DNA of 64,000 nucleotides, taken from positions 186,001-250,000 of the forward strand of contig NZ_JANBBE010000011.1 of NCBI RefSeq assembly GCF_024648825.1, written 5' to 3'. This document shows positions 33,555-42,345 of the stretch, piece by piece. How positions within the stretch are numbered: position 1 is the first letter of the stretch; each line of letters starts with the position of its first letter. Source of the DNA: Lentzea californiensis (GTDB lineage: Bacteria > Actinomycetota > Actinomycetes > Mycobacteriales > Pseudonocardiaceae). Position numbers and translations under genes: made by a program. Under the pieces are notes generated by a model. The model searched no databases, was not told the origin of the DNA, and saw nothing but the letters and a program-made list of their open reading frames with translations.

Positions 33555-34289
33555 ATGAACATCAAGCGGTCCCTTCCGGCGCTTCTTCCACTCGTGCTCA
33601 CCGCGACTTTCTTCGCGAGCGGCGCGGCCGAGTCGGCGACGCCGAAGCAAAGCCCCGTGAACGTCACGTCCAACGCGATCCGGTTCGACCCGCACGCGCC
33701 CAAGCTCGACGTGACCTACGGACACTCCGCGCTGGAGTTGAAGTACATCCGCAAGGACGCGGACCAGGCCAACGGCTGCACGACCCGCGACCACGAGGAG
33801 ACAGAGGAGGCGGAGGTCGAGCCCGGCGCCGGCCACGTCACGGTGGCGGGCACCAGATACGACCTGGTCCAGTTCCACTTCCACACGCCGTCCGAGCACA
33901 AGTTCGGCGGCCGCAACACCCCGCTCGAGATGCACCTCGTGCACCGCAGTGCCGAGGGCAGGCTGCTGGTGGTCGGCGTTCCGCTGGTCGTCGGCTCGCA
34001 CTCCGTCGTGGACGACGTGCTGGCGAAGCTCTCGCCTGAGTGTGGCGCCCCGGTCGACATCGAGCCCATCGACCTCAACCGGTTGCTGCCCTCGGGTTAC
34101 CACACGCTGCACTACACCGGTTCGCTCACCACGGCGCCGTTCACCGAGGGCGTCGAGTGGTACCTGACCGGCGAGCAGCACGTGTCGGCCGCGACCATCG
34201 CGCGGTTCAAGGGTCTGTTCACCGCGGGCAACGCTCGCGCGACGCAGCCGCTCAACGGCCGCACGTTCGTGGACGTCCCGCGCATCTGA
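33555..34289 (+). CDS. Alpha-type carbonic anhydrase, secreted
   Basis: 244 residues: signal peptide, then QSPVNV (canonical QSPIDI), zinc ligands H108 and H110 in QFHFHTPSEH and H127 in EMHLVH, and GSLTTAPFTEGVEW (canonical GSLTTPPCTEGV). It interconverts CO2 and bicarbonate outside the cell. The N-terminal segment that normally precedes QSP (HWxYxG, about 25 residues) is missing: the mature protein starts almost at QSP. A 20-bp palindrome sits just upstream and a strong terminator just downstream, so it is a single-gene unit. Confidence 0.88.
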   Translation: MNIKRSLPALLPLVLTATFFASGAAESATPKQSPVNVTSNAIRFDPHAPKLDVTYGHSALELKYIRKDADQANGCTTRDHEETEEAEVEPGAGHVTVAGTRYDLVQFHFHTPSEHKFGGRNTPLEMHLVHRSAEGRLLVVGVPLVVGSHSVVDDVLAKLSPECGAPVDIEPIDLNRLLPSGYHTLHYTGSLTTAPFTEGVEWYLTGEQHVSAATIARFKGLFTAGNARATQPLNGRTFVDVPRI

Positions 34290-34301
34290 GTCGAACAACG
34301 A

Positions 34302-34339
34302 GGCGAGAGGCCGGTTCCTGGCGGAACCGGCCTCTCGCC
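34302..34339 (+). terminator. Terminator of the carbonic anhydrase gene
   Basis: A perfect 17-bp stem, GGCGAGAGGCCGGTTCC (34302-34318) with its complement (34323-34339) and loop TGGC, 12 bp after the stop codon. Confidence 0.85.
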
Positions 34340-34344
34340 CTTGC

Positions 34345-34912
34345 GATCAACCCTTCGCCATCGGCACGACCGAGTTCGTGATCATGGGACTGCTTCCCGA
34401 GGTGGCGGCTGAGCTCGGCGGTTCCATTCCGGGTGCGGGGTTGCTGATCTCCGGTTACGCGCTGGGCGTCGTGATCGGCGCGCCGTTGCTGACCGTTCTC
34501 GGCGGGCGCCTGCCGCGCAAGATGCTGCTCGGGCTGATGGTGCTGTTCATCGCGGGCAACCTGGTCTCCGCGCTCGCGGACACCTACGGCGTGCTGATGA
34601 GCGGTCGCGTGGTCGCGGCACTCGCGCACGGCGCGTTCTTCGGCTCGGCGTGATCGGGCTGCTCGGCTGTTCGGCGCGGCCGGGTTCGCCACGGTGCCGC
34701 CGCTGCAGATGCGGGTCATGCAGACCGCGGCGGGCGCTGGCGTCGGCGGCGAACATCGCGGCGTTCAACCTGGGCAACGCCGCTGGTGCGTGGCTGGGCG
34801 GGCTCGCGATCGGGCACGGTCTCGGCTACACGCGCCGAACTGGATCGGAGCCCTGCTCGCGGTCGGTGGCCTGGCGATCGCCGTGGTGTCCGTGCTACTC
34901 GAACGGCGTGTG
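34345..34912 (+). pseudogene. Decayed MFS transporter, paralogue of the next gene
   Basis: The reading begins inside the protein (FAIGTTEFVIMGLLPEV) right after the terminator, with no start codon and about 10 N-terminal residues missing. It runs to ALAHGAFFGSA (34652), then skips roughly 200 residues. It continues in other frames as LFGAAGFATVPPLQMRVMQ, ASAANIAAFNLGNAAGAWLG and ALLAVGGLAIAVVSVLLERR. The order and motifs match the intact MFS gene at 35016 (GIGTTEFATMGLLPQI; NGAGAWLGGLAIAAG), so it is the remains of a tandem copy. At least two frame changes and one large deletion are needed. Confidence 0.85.
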
Positions 34913-35015
34913 AGCAGCGGCACCGCCCCGGAGTCTTCTGAAGCGCGTCAGAAAGACCGTAAAATCGTTCCAGTAGCTAACTGGTCTCTGCTGCTGACAC
35001 CCATTGGGGAAAGCC

Positions 35016-36242
35016 TTGAACAGCACCCGCGCCATGACCGCTCTCGCGCTCGGCGGGTTCGGCATCGGTACGACCGAGTTCGCGACGATGGGCCTGCTGC
35101 CGCAGATCGCGGAGACGTTCGGCATCCCCGACTACGAGGCGGGCCACGCGATCAGCCTCTACGCCGCCGGTGTCGTCGTCGGCGCCCCGTTGATCGCGGT
35201 GCTCGGGGCCAAGCTCCCGCGCAAGGGCATGCTGATCAGCCTCATGCTGGCGGTCGCCCTGGGCAACGGGTTGTCGGCTGTCGCGCAGGACAAGTCGTTG
35301 CTGCTTCTCGCGCGGTTCGTCGCCGGACTGCCGCACGGCGCGTTCTTCGGCATCGCGGCCGTTGTCGCCGCCACGCTCGTCGCTCCCGAACGGCGCGGCA
35401 CGGCCGTTGCCCGTGTGATGGTCGGTCTGACCGTGGCGAACCTCGTGGGCGTGCCTCTCGCGACAGCGGCGGGGCAGCAGATCGGCTGGCGCACCGCGTA
35501 CCTCGCGGTGGCGGTGATCGCGCTCCTCACGGCCGCGGCGATCGCGGCCTGGGTACCGCTGGTGCCCAAGGTCGAGGGCGCGTCCATGAAGGCCGAGGTC
35601 CGCGCGTTCGGCCGTCCGACGGTGTGGTTCGCGATCTTCACCGGCATGATCGGCTTCGGCGGCATGTTCGCCGTCTACTCCTACGTCGCCCCGCTGACGA
35701 CCGAGGTCGCCGGGCTGCCCGGCGGGGTGGTGCCGTGGGTCCTCGCGGTGTTCGGGCTCGGCATGACGCTCGGCGCGACGTTCGGCGGCCGGTTCGTGGA
35801 CCGCTCGCCGACGGGCTCGGTGTTCGGCGGGCTGATCGCGGTCTGCGTGATCCTGGTGCTCTTCGGGCTCACCGCGACCATCCCGGCCTTCCTGTTCCTC
35901 TTCCTGTTCCTGCTGGGCTTCACCATCCAGATCCTCGCGGCGGCCCTGCAGATCAGGCTGATGGACGCCTCGCCGGACGCCCCGTCGCTCGCGGCCTCGT
36001 CCAACCACTCGTCGCTCAACGTCGCGAACGGCGCCGGCGCGTGGCTCGGCGGCCTCGCCATCGCGGCCGGCTGGGGCTACACCTCGACGGCGTGGGTCGG
36101 CGTGGCGCTGTCGGTCGCCGGCCTGGCGATCGCGGTCGCCTCGGTGCTCTACGAGCGGCGCGCCTTGGTCCGCGAGACCACGAACCAGACGAGGGCGATG
36201 GCCAGCGCCGCCAGCACGACCGTCGACACCCACCCCAGGTAG
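35016..36242 (+). CDS. MFS transporter (AraJ/Cmx-like exporter)
   Basis: 408 residues, 12 membrane helices, with GIGTTEFATMGLLPQIAETF at the start and APLIAVLGAKLPRKGML as loop motif A, typical of the DHA1 exporter group that includes sugar and chloramphenicol efflux proteins. The start is a TTG at 35016 with GGGGA 5 nt upstream; a TTG at 35004 and an ATG at 35034 are alternatives. The transporter fold ends at VLYERR; the last 31 residues are a polar tail encoded across the 94-bp overlap with the opposing dedA-like gene. Confidence 0.83.
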   Translation: MNSTRAMTALALGGFGIGTTEFATMGLLPQIAETFGIPDYEAGHAISLYAAGVVVGAPLIAVLGAKLPRKGMLISLMLAVALGNGLSAVAQDKSLLLLARFVAGLPHGAFFGIAAVVAATLVAPERRGTAVARVMVGLTVANLVGVPLATAAGQQIGWRTAYLAVAVIALLTAAAIAAWVPLVPKVEGASMKAEVRAFGRPTVWFAIFTGMIGFGGMFAVYSYVAPLTTEVAGLPGGVVPWVLAVFGLGMTLGATFGGRFVDRSPTGSVFGGLIAVCVILVLFGLTATIPAFLFLFLFLLGFTIQILAAALQIRLMDASPDAPSLAASSNHSSLNVANGAGAWLGGLAIAAGWGYTSTAWVGVALSVAGLAIAVASVLYERRALVRETTNQTRAMASAASTTVDTHPR

Positions 36243-36742
36243 CGGTCGACCAGCTCGTAGTTGTCGCCGAGCGCGTAGCCGGCGAGGATCAGCGCGCTGT
36301 TCCACACGAGGCTGCCCGCCGCCGTGTAGAGCGTGAACTTGAGGATCGGCATCCCGGACACACCTGCCGGGATGGAGATCAGGCTCCGCACGACCGGCAC
36401 CATGCGCCCGATGAACACGGCCTTGGTGCCGTGCTTGTCGAACCACTCGTCGGCCTTGTCCACATCGGACGCGGTGACGAACGGGATCTTGTCCGCGACC
36501 TTGCGCAGCCGCTCCACGCCGAGCCACGCGCCCAGGCCGTACAGCACCAGGGCGCCCACGACCGACCCTGCGGTCGTCCACAGGATGGCGGCGACCAGCG
36601 AGATCTTGCCCTGGCCGGCGGTGAACCCCGCCAGCGGCAGGATCACCTCGCTCGGCACCGGGGGGAACACGTTCTCCAGCGCGACCGCGAGGCCCGCGCC
36701 GGGCGAGCCCAGCGCCTCCATCAGGCGAGTGATCCACTCCAT
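36149..36742 (-). CDS. DedA-family membrane protein
   Basis: 197 residues with the DedA signature ENVFPPVPSEVILPLAGFTAG, the later conserved stretch FIGRMVPVVRSLISIPAGV, and about five membrane segments. DedA/SNARE-associated proteins are thought to move lipid carriers or support membrane-potential homeostasis. Its last 94 bp lie on top of the end of the convergent MFS gene, the longest such overlap in the window. Confidence 0.9.
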   Translation of the reverse strand: MEWITRLMEALGSPGAGLAVALENVFPPVPSEVILPLAGFTAGQGKISLVAAILWTTAGSVVGALVLYGLGAWLGVERLRKVADKIPFVTASDVDKADEWFDKHGTKAVFIGRMVPVVRSLISIPAGVSGMPILKFTLYTAAGSLVWNSALILAGYALGDNYELVDRYLGWVSTVVLAALAIALVWFVVSRTKARRS

Positions 36743-36850
36743 GGTCGTCGAAATACCCGTTTTGCCCGGGGTTCCAACCTCGGCGGGCCGAGTGGTCGGC
36801 GTACCGCACCCAGGTCTACCGTTGACCGCCTTCTCTTCTGGAGGTCGACG

Positions 36851-38203
36851 GTGCGAGGCGCGATCGCGGCGGGCCACCCGCTCACCGCACAGGCGGGCGC
36901 GGCGATGCTGCGCGCCGGTGGGAACGCCGTGGACGCGGCGGTGGCGGCGATGCTGACGTCCTGCGTCACCGAGCCGTTGCTGACCGGCCTCGGCTCCGCC
37001 GGGTACATGATGATCGCACCGGCCGGGGAGACCCCGGTGCTGCTGGACTTCTCGGCCGTCGCACCGGGACGTGGCACGACGGGGGACCGCGCTCCGCTGG
37101 ACCCCATCACCGTCCACTTCGGTGACGCGCAGCAGGAGTTCCACGTGGGACCGTCCTCGGTCGCCGCGTACGGGATGCCCGCCGGTGCCGCGAAAGCCGC
37201 GGCCTACGGCCGTGCGCCGCTGCACGAACTGGTGGCCACGGCGGCGATGCACGCCCGTGAAGGCCATCGGGTCAACAGGTACCAGGCGTACGTCACGTCG
37301 CTGCTGCTGCCGCTCGCCCACAGCGCGGGCCTCACCGCGTTCGAGGAAGGCGAACTCCTCGTGCAGCCCGCACTCGCCGAGGCCCTCGACCGGCTCGGCA
37401 GCGACGGCGCGGCGCCGTTCTACACCGGCGACATCGCGGGCGCGATCACCGACTGGATCACCTCGAAGGGCGGCGACCTCACCCGCCAGGACCTGGAAGC
37501 CTACGAAGCCGTGCGGCGCGAGCCGTTGCACGTGCGGCATCGCGGCCGTGACATCCACACGAACCCACCGCCCGCTGCGGGCGGTGCGTTGCTCACGCAG
37601 ATGCTGGAAGCGTTGCCGGACAACCCGTCGCAGCAGGACCTCATCCGTGCGCTCGCCACCCCCAAGGCGCACCTGAACCGCCTCGGCTCCACCACGCACA
37701 TCTCCGTGCTCGACGCGGACGGCACGGCGTGCAGCGTCACCACCACGAACGGCGCGGGCTCCGGGATCTCGATCGCCGGCGTGCACCTGAACAACATGAT
37801 GGGGGAGGAGGACCTGTCGCCGGACGGGTTCTTCAGCCACGCGCCCGGCGACCGGCTGCCGTCGATGATGGCGCCGACCGCGGTGACGAGGCACGGCCAG
37901 GCCGAGCTCGTGCTCGGCAGCGCGGGTTCGAGCCGGATCTGCGGCGCGATCCTGCAGGTGCTCGTGAACGTGCTCGACCGCGGCATGCCCGCCCAGGACG
38001 CCGTCGACGCGCCACGAATGCACCTCAGTGGAGACCACCTCCACGTCGAACCGGGAATTCGACCGGAAAGTGAACTCCCGGTTACCCGTTTCCGCGCGCC
38101 GAGCATGTTCTTCGGTGGGTGCCAGGTGGTCGAAATGACCGAATCCGGCCTGCTCAGGGGTGGTGCAGATCACCGTCGGGACGGAGCGGTCCTCGTGGTG
38201 TGA
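36851..38203 (+). CDS. Gamma-glutamyltransferase family protein
   Basis: 450 residues, Ntn-hydrolase type. The N-terminal AGGNAVDAAVAAML and TGLGSAGYMM match the large subunit. The catalytic Thr lies in GSTTHISVLDADGTACSVTT, where autoprocessing would cut before the first Thr of TTHISV. GSAGSSRICGAI corresponds to the oxyanion region GGSRI. It is shorter than classical GGT (about 570) and has no signal peptide, so it may be cytoplasmic, of the kind found with cephalosporin acylase-like relatives. Start GTG 36851 with TCTGGAGGT upstream. Confidence 0.85.
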   Translation: MRGAIAAGHPLTAQAGAAMLRAGGNAVDAAVAAMLTSCVTEPLLTGLGSAGYMMIAPAGETPVLLDFSAVAPGRGTTGDRAPLDPITVHFGDAQQEFHVGPSSVAAYGMPAGAAKAAAYGRAPLHELVATAAMHAREGHRVNRYQAYVTSLLLPLAHSAGLTAFEEGELLVQPALAEALDRLGSDGAAPFYTGDIAGAITDWITSKGGDLTRQDLEAYEAVRREPLHVRHRGRDIHTNPPPAAGGALLTQMLEALPDNPSQQDLIRALATPKAHLNRLGSTTHISVLDADGTACSVTTTNGAGSGISIAGVHLNNMMGEEDLSPDGFFSHAPGDRLPSMMAPTAVTRHGQAELVLGSAGSSRICGAILQVLVNVLDRGMPAQDAVDAPRMHLSGDHLHVEPGIRPESELPVTRFRAPSMFFGGCQVVEMTESGLLRGGADHRRDGAVLVV

Positions 38204-38267
38204 GATTTTGACCGCATCATGGGATATCTAGTTTCCTGATTGCCCGCTCAAAGAGCACGATTGGCGA

Positions 38268-39467
38268 GTGACGGCACTCAGCGAGAGAACATCCTCGCCG
38301 TTCTTGTCCCGTACTTTCCTCCAACTCTCCGGCATCAGCGTCGTGTCGGGCGTGTCGATGGCGTTCGCACTGCCGTTCGGCTCGCTGTTCCTCACCAGCG
38401 AAATCAAGGTCACGCCGTTCCAGCTCGGCTTCTTCCTGATCGTGAGCCCGGTCGCGCAGGTCGTGGCGAGCACGATCATGGGCAGGCTCTCGGACGGCCG
38501 GGTGCAGCGCCGGTACCTGCTCGCCGCGGGCGGTGTCGCCGGGGCGATCGGCTACGGCCTGTTCGCCGTGCTGCGCGACTACTGGTTCCTGCTCGGCACG
38601 TCCGTCGTGTTCATCGCGATCACGGGCGCCCTGCTGCCGCAGCTCTTCGCGTACGGCCGGCAGGTCTCCCAGGGACCGTCGATGGTCGTCAGCGTGCTGC
38701 GAACACTGCTTTCGGTCGCGTGGGTCGCCGGACCGCCGGTGGCCGCGCTGCTCGTCGCGAAGACCGGGTGGATCGGTCTGTTCGCGTCCACCGCCGTGCT
38801 GCAACTCGGTGTCGCGGTCCTCGCCCTGACGCTCCCGGTGCCACCCGCGCGGGCGGAGGAGGAGAAGGCGGAGGAAGCCGCCGGCTCCGCGGGCGGCACC
38901 ATGGTGGTCGTTTCGGCCGCTTTCCTGTTCCTGCAGGGGGCTGTGGGCCTCGCGGTGAGCGGCCTGCCGTTGTTCATCACCACCGAACTGCACGGCACGG
39001 CCGGTGACGCCGGGATCGCGATGGGCCTGTGCGCCGCGCTGGAGATCCCGATGATGCTGTGGTTCGGCTCGCTGGCGAACCGGATGTCGCAGCACAGACT
39101 CGTGCTCATCGGCGCGACGATCGCGTTGGGCTACCACGGGCTGATGGTGTTCACCGACTCCATCTGGCAGGTGATGGCCGCGCAGTTGCTGCACGCCACC
39201 GTGATCTCGCTGATCATGGGCGTCGGCATCACGTACTTCCAGAGCCTCGACCCCGGCCGCCCAGGCCACGCCACGACGATGTTCAGCAACACCCAGATCG
39301 TCGGCGGCATGGTCGCGGGCGCGTTGCTCGGCGTCTCCCAGCAGCTGGGGTTTCGCTGGGTCTACGGCTTCAGCCTGGCGATGTCCGTCGCCGGACTCGC
39401 GCTCCTGCTGGTCGCGGGCTCACTGGATCGTCGAAGCGGTGACCTTCGGCTTGCCGCCCACGCCTAG
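38268..39467 (+). CDS. MFS transporter (sugar efflux/SetA-like)
   Basis: 399 residues, 12 helices. The arrangement GVSMAFALPFGSLFLTSEI, FFLIVSPVAQVVASTIMGRL and the long middle loop resemble SetA-type sugar efflux proteins. The start is a GTG with CACGAT 6 nt upstream (a weak version of the leaderless -10) and no clear ribosome binding site. The last 48 bp (tail RRSGDLRLAAHA) overlap the convergent lipoprotein gene. Confidence 0.8.
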   Translation: MTALSERTSSPFLSRTFLQLSGISVVSGVSMAFALPFGSLFLTSEIKVTPFQLGFFLIVSPVAQVVASTIMGRLSDGRVQRRYLLAAGGVAGAIGYGLFAVLRDYWFLLGTSVVFIAITGALLPQLFAYGRQVSQGPSMVVSVLRTLLSVAWVAGPPVAALLVAKTGWIGLFASTAVLQLGVAVLALTLPVPPARAEEEKAEEAAGSAGGTMVVVSAAFLFLQGAVGLAVSGLPLFITTELHGTAGDAGIAMGLCAALEIPMMLWFGSLANRMSQHRLVLIGATIALGYHGLMVFTDSIWQVMAAQLLHATVISLIMGVGITYFQSLDPGRPGHATTMFSNTQIVGGMVAGALLGVSQQLGFRWVYGFSLAMSVAGLALLLVAGSLDRRSGDLRLAAHA

Positions 39468-40532
39468 GTAGAAGATCCCCTTGACGGTCTCGAAACCCAG
39501 GCTCGGGTTGCGGCGCAACGTGGAGCCCTCGACCGACATCGAGCCCGAGTTGTCGTTGCTGACGAAGAACACCGCGCCTCCGCCCTCGTTGGCCTGGTTG
39601 TCCTCGATCAGCGAACCGGCGACGCGCAGCGTGAACGTGTTGCCGTCGTTGTAGATCGCGCCGCCGCTGCCGCCACCCGGCGTGCCACCGCGGGCCGGGT
39701 TGGCGCCGCGGCCGATGGCCTTGTTGTTCTTCATCAGGCTGTTGAGCACGACCCAGGAGGCGCCGATGCTGCTCAGCGCGCCGCCGTTGGAGCACACGCC
39801 GCCCTCGAACGTGCTGCCCGTGACGTAGACCGGCACCTTCTCGGCCCAGTCGGTCACGCGGATCGCGGCACCGCCGAGGTCGGGGCCGCTGGTGTCGCAC
39901 CTGTTGTTCGCGAAGCGGGAGTTCACGACCTTGAGCTGACCGCCGCGCACCATGATCGCGCCGCCGCCCCCTCCGTCGGCCGTGTCGCCGGTCGAGTTGC
40001 CGTCCGCGAGGGTGATGTTCTGGACCACGAGCCTCGGTGCGTTGTGGTCGAGAACTCGGCGCTGACCCTGGCCGCTCAACGTGATGCGGCCGCCGCCGTC
40101 GAGAACGGTCTTCGCGCGGACCTTCGCGGTCGTGGCCAGCGGGATGGTGAGCGGCTGCGCCCCGCAGCTGAAGGTGACGACCCCGCCGGCGGCGACCGCG
40201 TCGACCACGGCCTGCGACGTGCAGCTCGCGGGCGTGCCGGTGCCGATCACGCGGGTGGGCTTCGAGGTGTCCTCGGCGGCGGCCTCCGGCGGCACGGCGG
40301 TGGTGCCGTTCGGGTTGCCGAACTTCGCGACGGGAGGAGGCGGGGGCGGAGGAGCAGGCGGTGGGACGGCGCTGCTGCTGCTCGGCTGCGGCGTCGTCGT
40401 CACGACGGTGACGGTCTGAGGCGCCGAGGTCTGAGGTAACTGCGGTCCGGCGACGGGGGTACCGGGGATCGCCGTGCCGCAACCCGCCACGAGGGCGGCA
40501 AGCAGCACGACGGCCTGTCTACCTGAGGGCAT
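39420..40532 (-). CDS. Lipoprotein with right-handed parallel beta-helix
   Basis: 370 residues: lipobox LVAGC (C18), a Thr/Ser/Pro-rich spacer with a run of prolines, then repeated beta-helix coils (KTVLDGGGRITLSG, LVVQNITLADGN, LKVVNSRFANNRC, VYVTGSTFEGG, SWVVLNSLMKNN, FTLRVAGSLIEDN). Such folds bind or cut polysaccharides, but no pectate-lyase-type catalytic residues can be assigned, so binding is as likely as catalysis. The ATG has -10 TAAGGT with a 7-nt gap, again leaderless. Confidence 0.75.
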   Translation of the reverse strand: MPSGRQAVVLLAALVAGCGTAIPGTPVAGPQLPQTSAPQTVTVVTTTPQPSSSSAVPPPAPPPPPPPVAKFGNPNGTTAVPPEAAAEDTSKPTRVIGTGTPASCTSQAVVDAVAAGGVVTFSCGAQPLTIPLATTAKVRAKTVLDGGGRITLSGQGQRRVLDHNAPRLVVQNITLADGNSTGDTADGGGGGAIMVRGGQLKVVNSRFANNRCDTSGPDLGGAAIRVTDWAEKVPVYVTGSTFEGGVCSNGGALSSIGASWVVLNSLMKNNKAIGRGANPARGGTPGGGSGGAIYNDGNTFTLRVAGSLIEDNQANEGGGAVFFVSNDNSGSMSVEGSTLRRNPSLGFETVKGIFYLGVGGKPKVTASTIQ

Positions 40533-40539
40533 GGCGGGC

Positions 40540-40545
40540 ACCTTA
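40540..40545 (-). promoter_or_regulatory. -10 TAAGGT of a leaderless promoter
   Basis: On the minus strand TAAGGT is followed by 7 nt and then ATG at 40532 of the beta-helix lipoprotein. Confidence 0.5.
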
Positions 40546-40906
40546 AGCGGGCCGGGAGAGCTTGGCTACAGCCGTTCTCACGGGAAGATCGAGACGCTGA
40601 ACCGGTTCTGCCGCCCCGGAACGCAACGAGATCAAGGCGTTCTGCAGGCGTTTTCGTTCTGTGACACGGGAACTGGGACAAGATCCGGCTTTTCGGGCCC
40701 GGTCCGCCGGGTGTGCGCAGGTGCGAGACGGTGCTTAGCTTGACTCACGAGTCAGGAATCAGGGTCTGCTCCGCCGGTTGCCGTCACGTTGCGTAGACGA
40801 AACAGTCCAGTTGCCTGCACAGCGTGCGGTCCATTGAGTCCAAACCATCCGTTCGTGAAAGAACCACGCGTTCGGGTGGCCCTATGTCCCTGGCACACTG
40901 CGCTCC
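40546..40906. other. Intergenic region between divergent genes
   Basis: No gene recognised. The only structure I can support is the inverted repeat TGACTC-AC-GAGTCA at 40741-40754, a possible dimeric-repressor site between the two divergent promoters. CACACT at 40894-40899, 7 nt before the GTG at 40907, may be the -10 of the next gene. Confidence 0.4.
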
Positions 40907-41818
40907 GTGTCCACCCAGTTCCCCGACGAACCGACCGAGCGCCACCTGGCGCCCGACCCGGCGCTGATGGAGGCTGCCCGCGCCAGGGGTGCCGCCCGCT
41001 GGGCCTCGGCCGGTGAGCTCCCGGAGCAGCAGGAGAAGCCGCCGGCCGGTCCGCTCAAGCCCCGCGCCGCCGCGATCGTCGCCATCGCCGCGCTCCTCGT
41101 CCTCGGCGGGATCGCCATCGTGACGTTCAACGGTGGTTCCGGCAGCGGCACGGACGTCGCGCAGCCCTCGCACAGCTACATCCCCGGCCTGATCACCCCG
41201 CCGGAGGAGCTGCCGTCGGAGGCGACGTCGGTGAACGGCATGGACCCGTCACTCGCCTCGTCCGCCCTGGGCCTGGTGCCGACGACGACGCAGAACGCCG
41301 TTCCGCCGCCCGCCGCCGACACCGGCAGGGCTCCCGGCGGTGCCAAGTCGTTCACGACCGGTCCCGGCTGCGGCGGCTACACCAGCGTCGGCTCGTACCG
41401 CGACGGCCGCAAGGGCTGGGTCGACCACGGCGACGGCAGGTGCGGCTCGACGTTCGTGTCGATCCCGATGTCCGGCGACACCCGCCGCGACGACAGCTCG
41501 GCCTACGGCATGTGGACGTTCGCGGTGACCGGCACGTGCGACGTCTCCGTGCACGTCCCGCAGGGCGATCTGCAGCAGGTCGGGGGTAACCCGACCGTGT
41601 ACTACGTCTTCGACCGCAACGGTGTCGGCGGCACCCCGATGGCGTCGTTCGCGATCAAGCAGGTCGACAAGCGGGGGCAGTGGGTAGCCGCCGGGAAGTT
41701 CAGGGCCAGCGGAAACCTGACCGTGCAGCTCGTCACCCGAGGTCAGGACTGGAACAGCTCCGGACCGACCTACGCCCATCACGCCGCGAGTGCCGTCAAG
41801 GCAGACTGCACGGTGTGA
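40907..41818 (+). CDS. Single-pass membrane protein of unknown function
   Basis: 303 residues: a 50-residue cytoplasmic N-terminus rich in charged residues, one membrane helix (AAAIVAIAALLVLGGIAIVTF), a Ser/Pro-rich spacer, and an extracytoplasmic domain from about 145 with four cysteines (GPGCGGYTSVGSY; GRCGSTFVSIPM; GTCDVSVHVP; VKADCTV) that could form two disulfides. I do not recognise the domain; it looks like a small all-beta fold. The downstream phosphatase gene overlaps its stop by 4 bp (GTGA). Confidence 0.65.
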   Translation: MSTQFPDEPTERHLAPDPALMEAARARGAARWASAGELPEQQEKPPAGPLKPRAAAIVAIAALLVLGGIAIVTFNGGSGSGTDVAQPSHSYIPGLITPPEELPSEATSVNGMDPSLASSALGLVPTTTQNAVPPPAADTGRAPGGAKSFTTGPGCGGYTSVGSYRDGRKGWVDHGDGRCGSTFVSIPMSGDTRRDDSSAYGMWTFAVTGTCDVSVHVPQGDLQQVGGNPTVYYVFDRNGVGGTPMASFAIKQVDKRGQWVAAGKFRASGNLTVQLVTRGQDWNSSGPTYAHHAASAVKADCTV

Positions 41819-42345
41819 CAAGAGATCTGCACCTGGTCCGGCACGGCGAGGCGACGAAGGACGAGTCCCGGCTGACGGCGCGTGGCCGCAAGCAGGCCGA
41901 GGCACTGGCGGAACGGTTGCGGGGCACGGGTTTCGTGGCCGTGCACCACGGCCCGTCGCCCCGTACCGCCGAGACCGCGTCGATCATCGCCGGCGTGCTG
42001 CGCGTGCCCTGCCGCGCCGAGGCGGCGGCGGGCGACTACGTGCCGCACTTCGTCCCCGACCACGACGAGTTCTTCGGCCGGTTCCCGGAGTCGGAACGCA
42101 CTCGCGGTCCCGCGCTGGCCCACGAGGCCGAGACGCGGTTCGCCCGGCCCGGCGACGGCCCGGTGCTGGTCGTGACGCACTCGTTCCTGATCAGCTGGCT
42201 CGTGCGGGACGCGCTGGACGCCCCGCCCGAGCGGTGGCTGACGCTGAACCACGACCACGCGGCGCTCACGGTCATCCGCTACACGACCGGTGAGTCACCC
42301 CGCTTGGTCAGGTTCAACGACAGCGGTCACCTCAACTCGCTTTGA
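41815..42345 (+). CDS. Histidine phosphatase (SixA/phosphoglycerate mutase superfamily)
   Basis: 176 residues with the catalytic LVRHGEA at the N-terminus, the second-half pattern HHGPSPRTAETA, and VLVVTHSFLISWLV with the other catalytic His. SixA-like enzymes dephosphorylate phosphohistidine or small substrates. The GTG overlaps the previous stop, so it is co-translated with the membrane protein upstream. The last 14 bp overlap the convergent phosphoesterase gene. Confidence 0.82.
   Translation: MTRDLHLVRHGEATKDESRLTARGRKQAEALAERLRGTGFVAVHHGPSPRTAETASIIAGVLRVPCRAEAAAGDYVPHFVPDHDEFFGRFPESERTRGPALAHEAETRFARPGDGPVLVVTHSFLISWLVRDALDAPPERWLTLNHDHAALTVIRYTTGESPRLVRFNDSGHLNSL

Noticed and set aside
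40474..40743. 89-codon plus-strand open frame in the 374-bp gap
   Set aside because: It begins inside the lipoprotein gene, has no ribosome binding site and no family resemblance.
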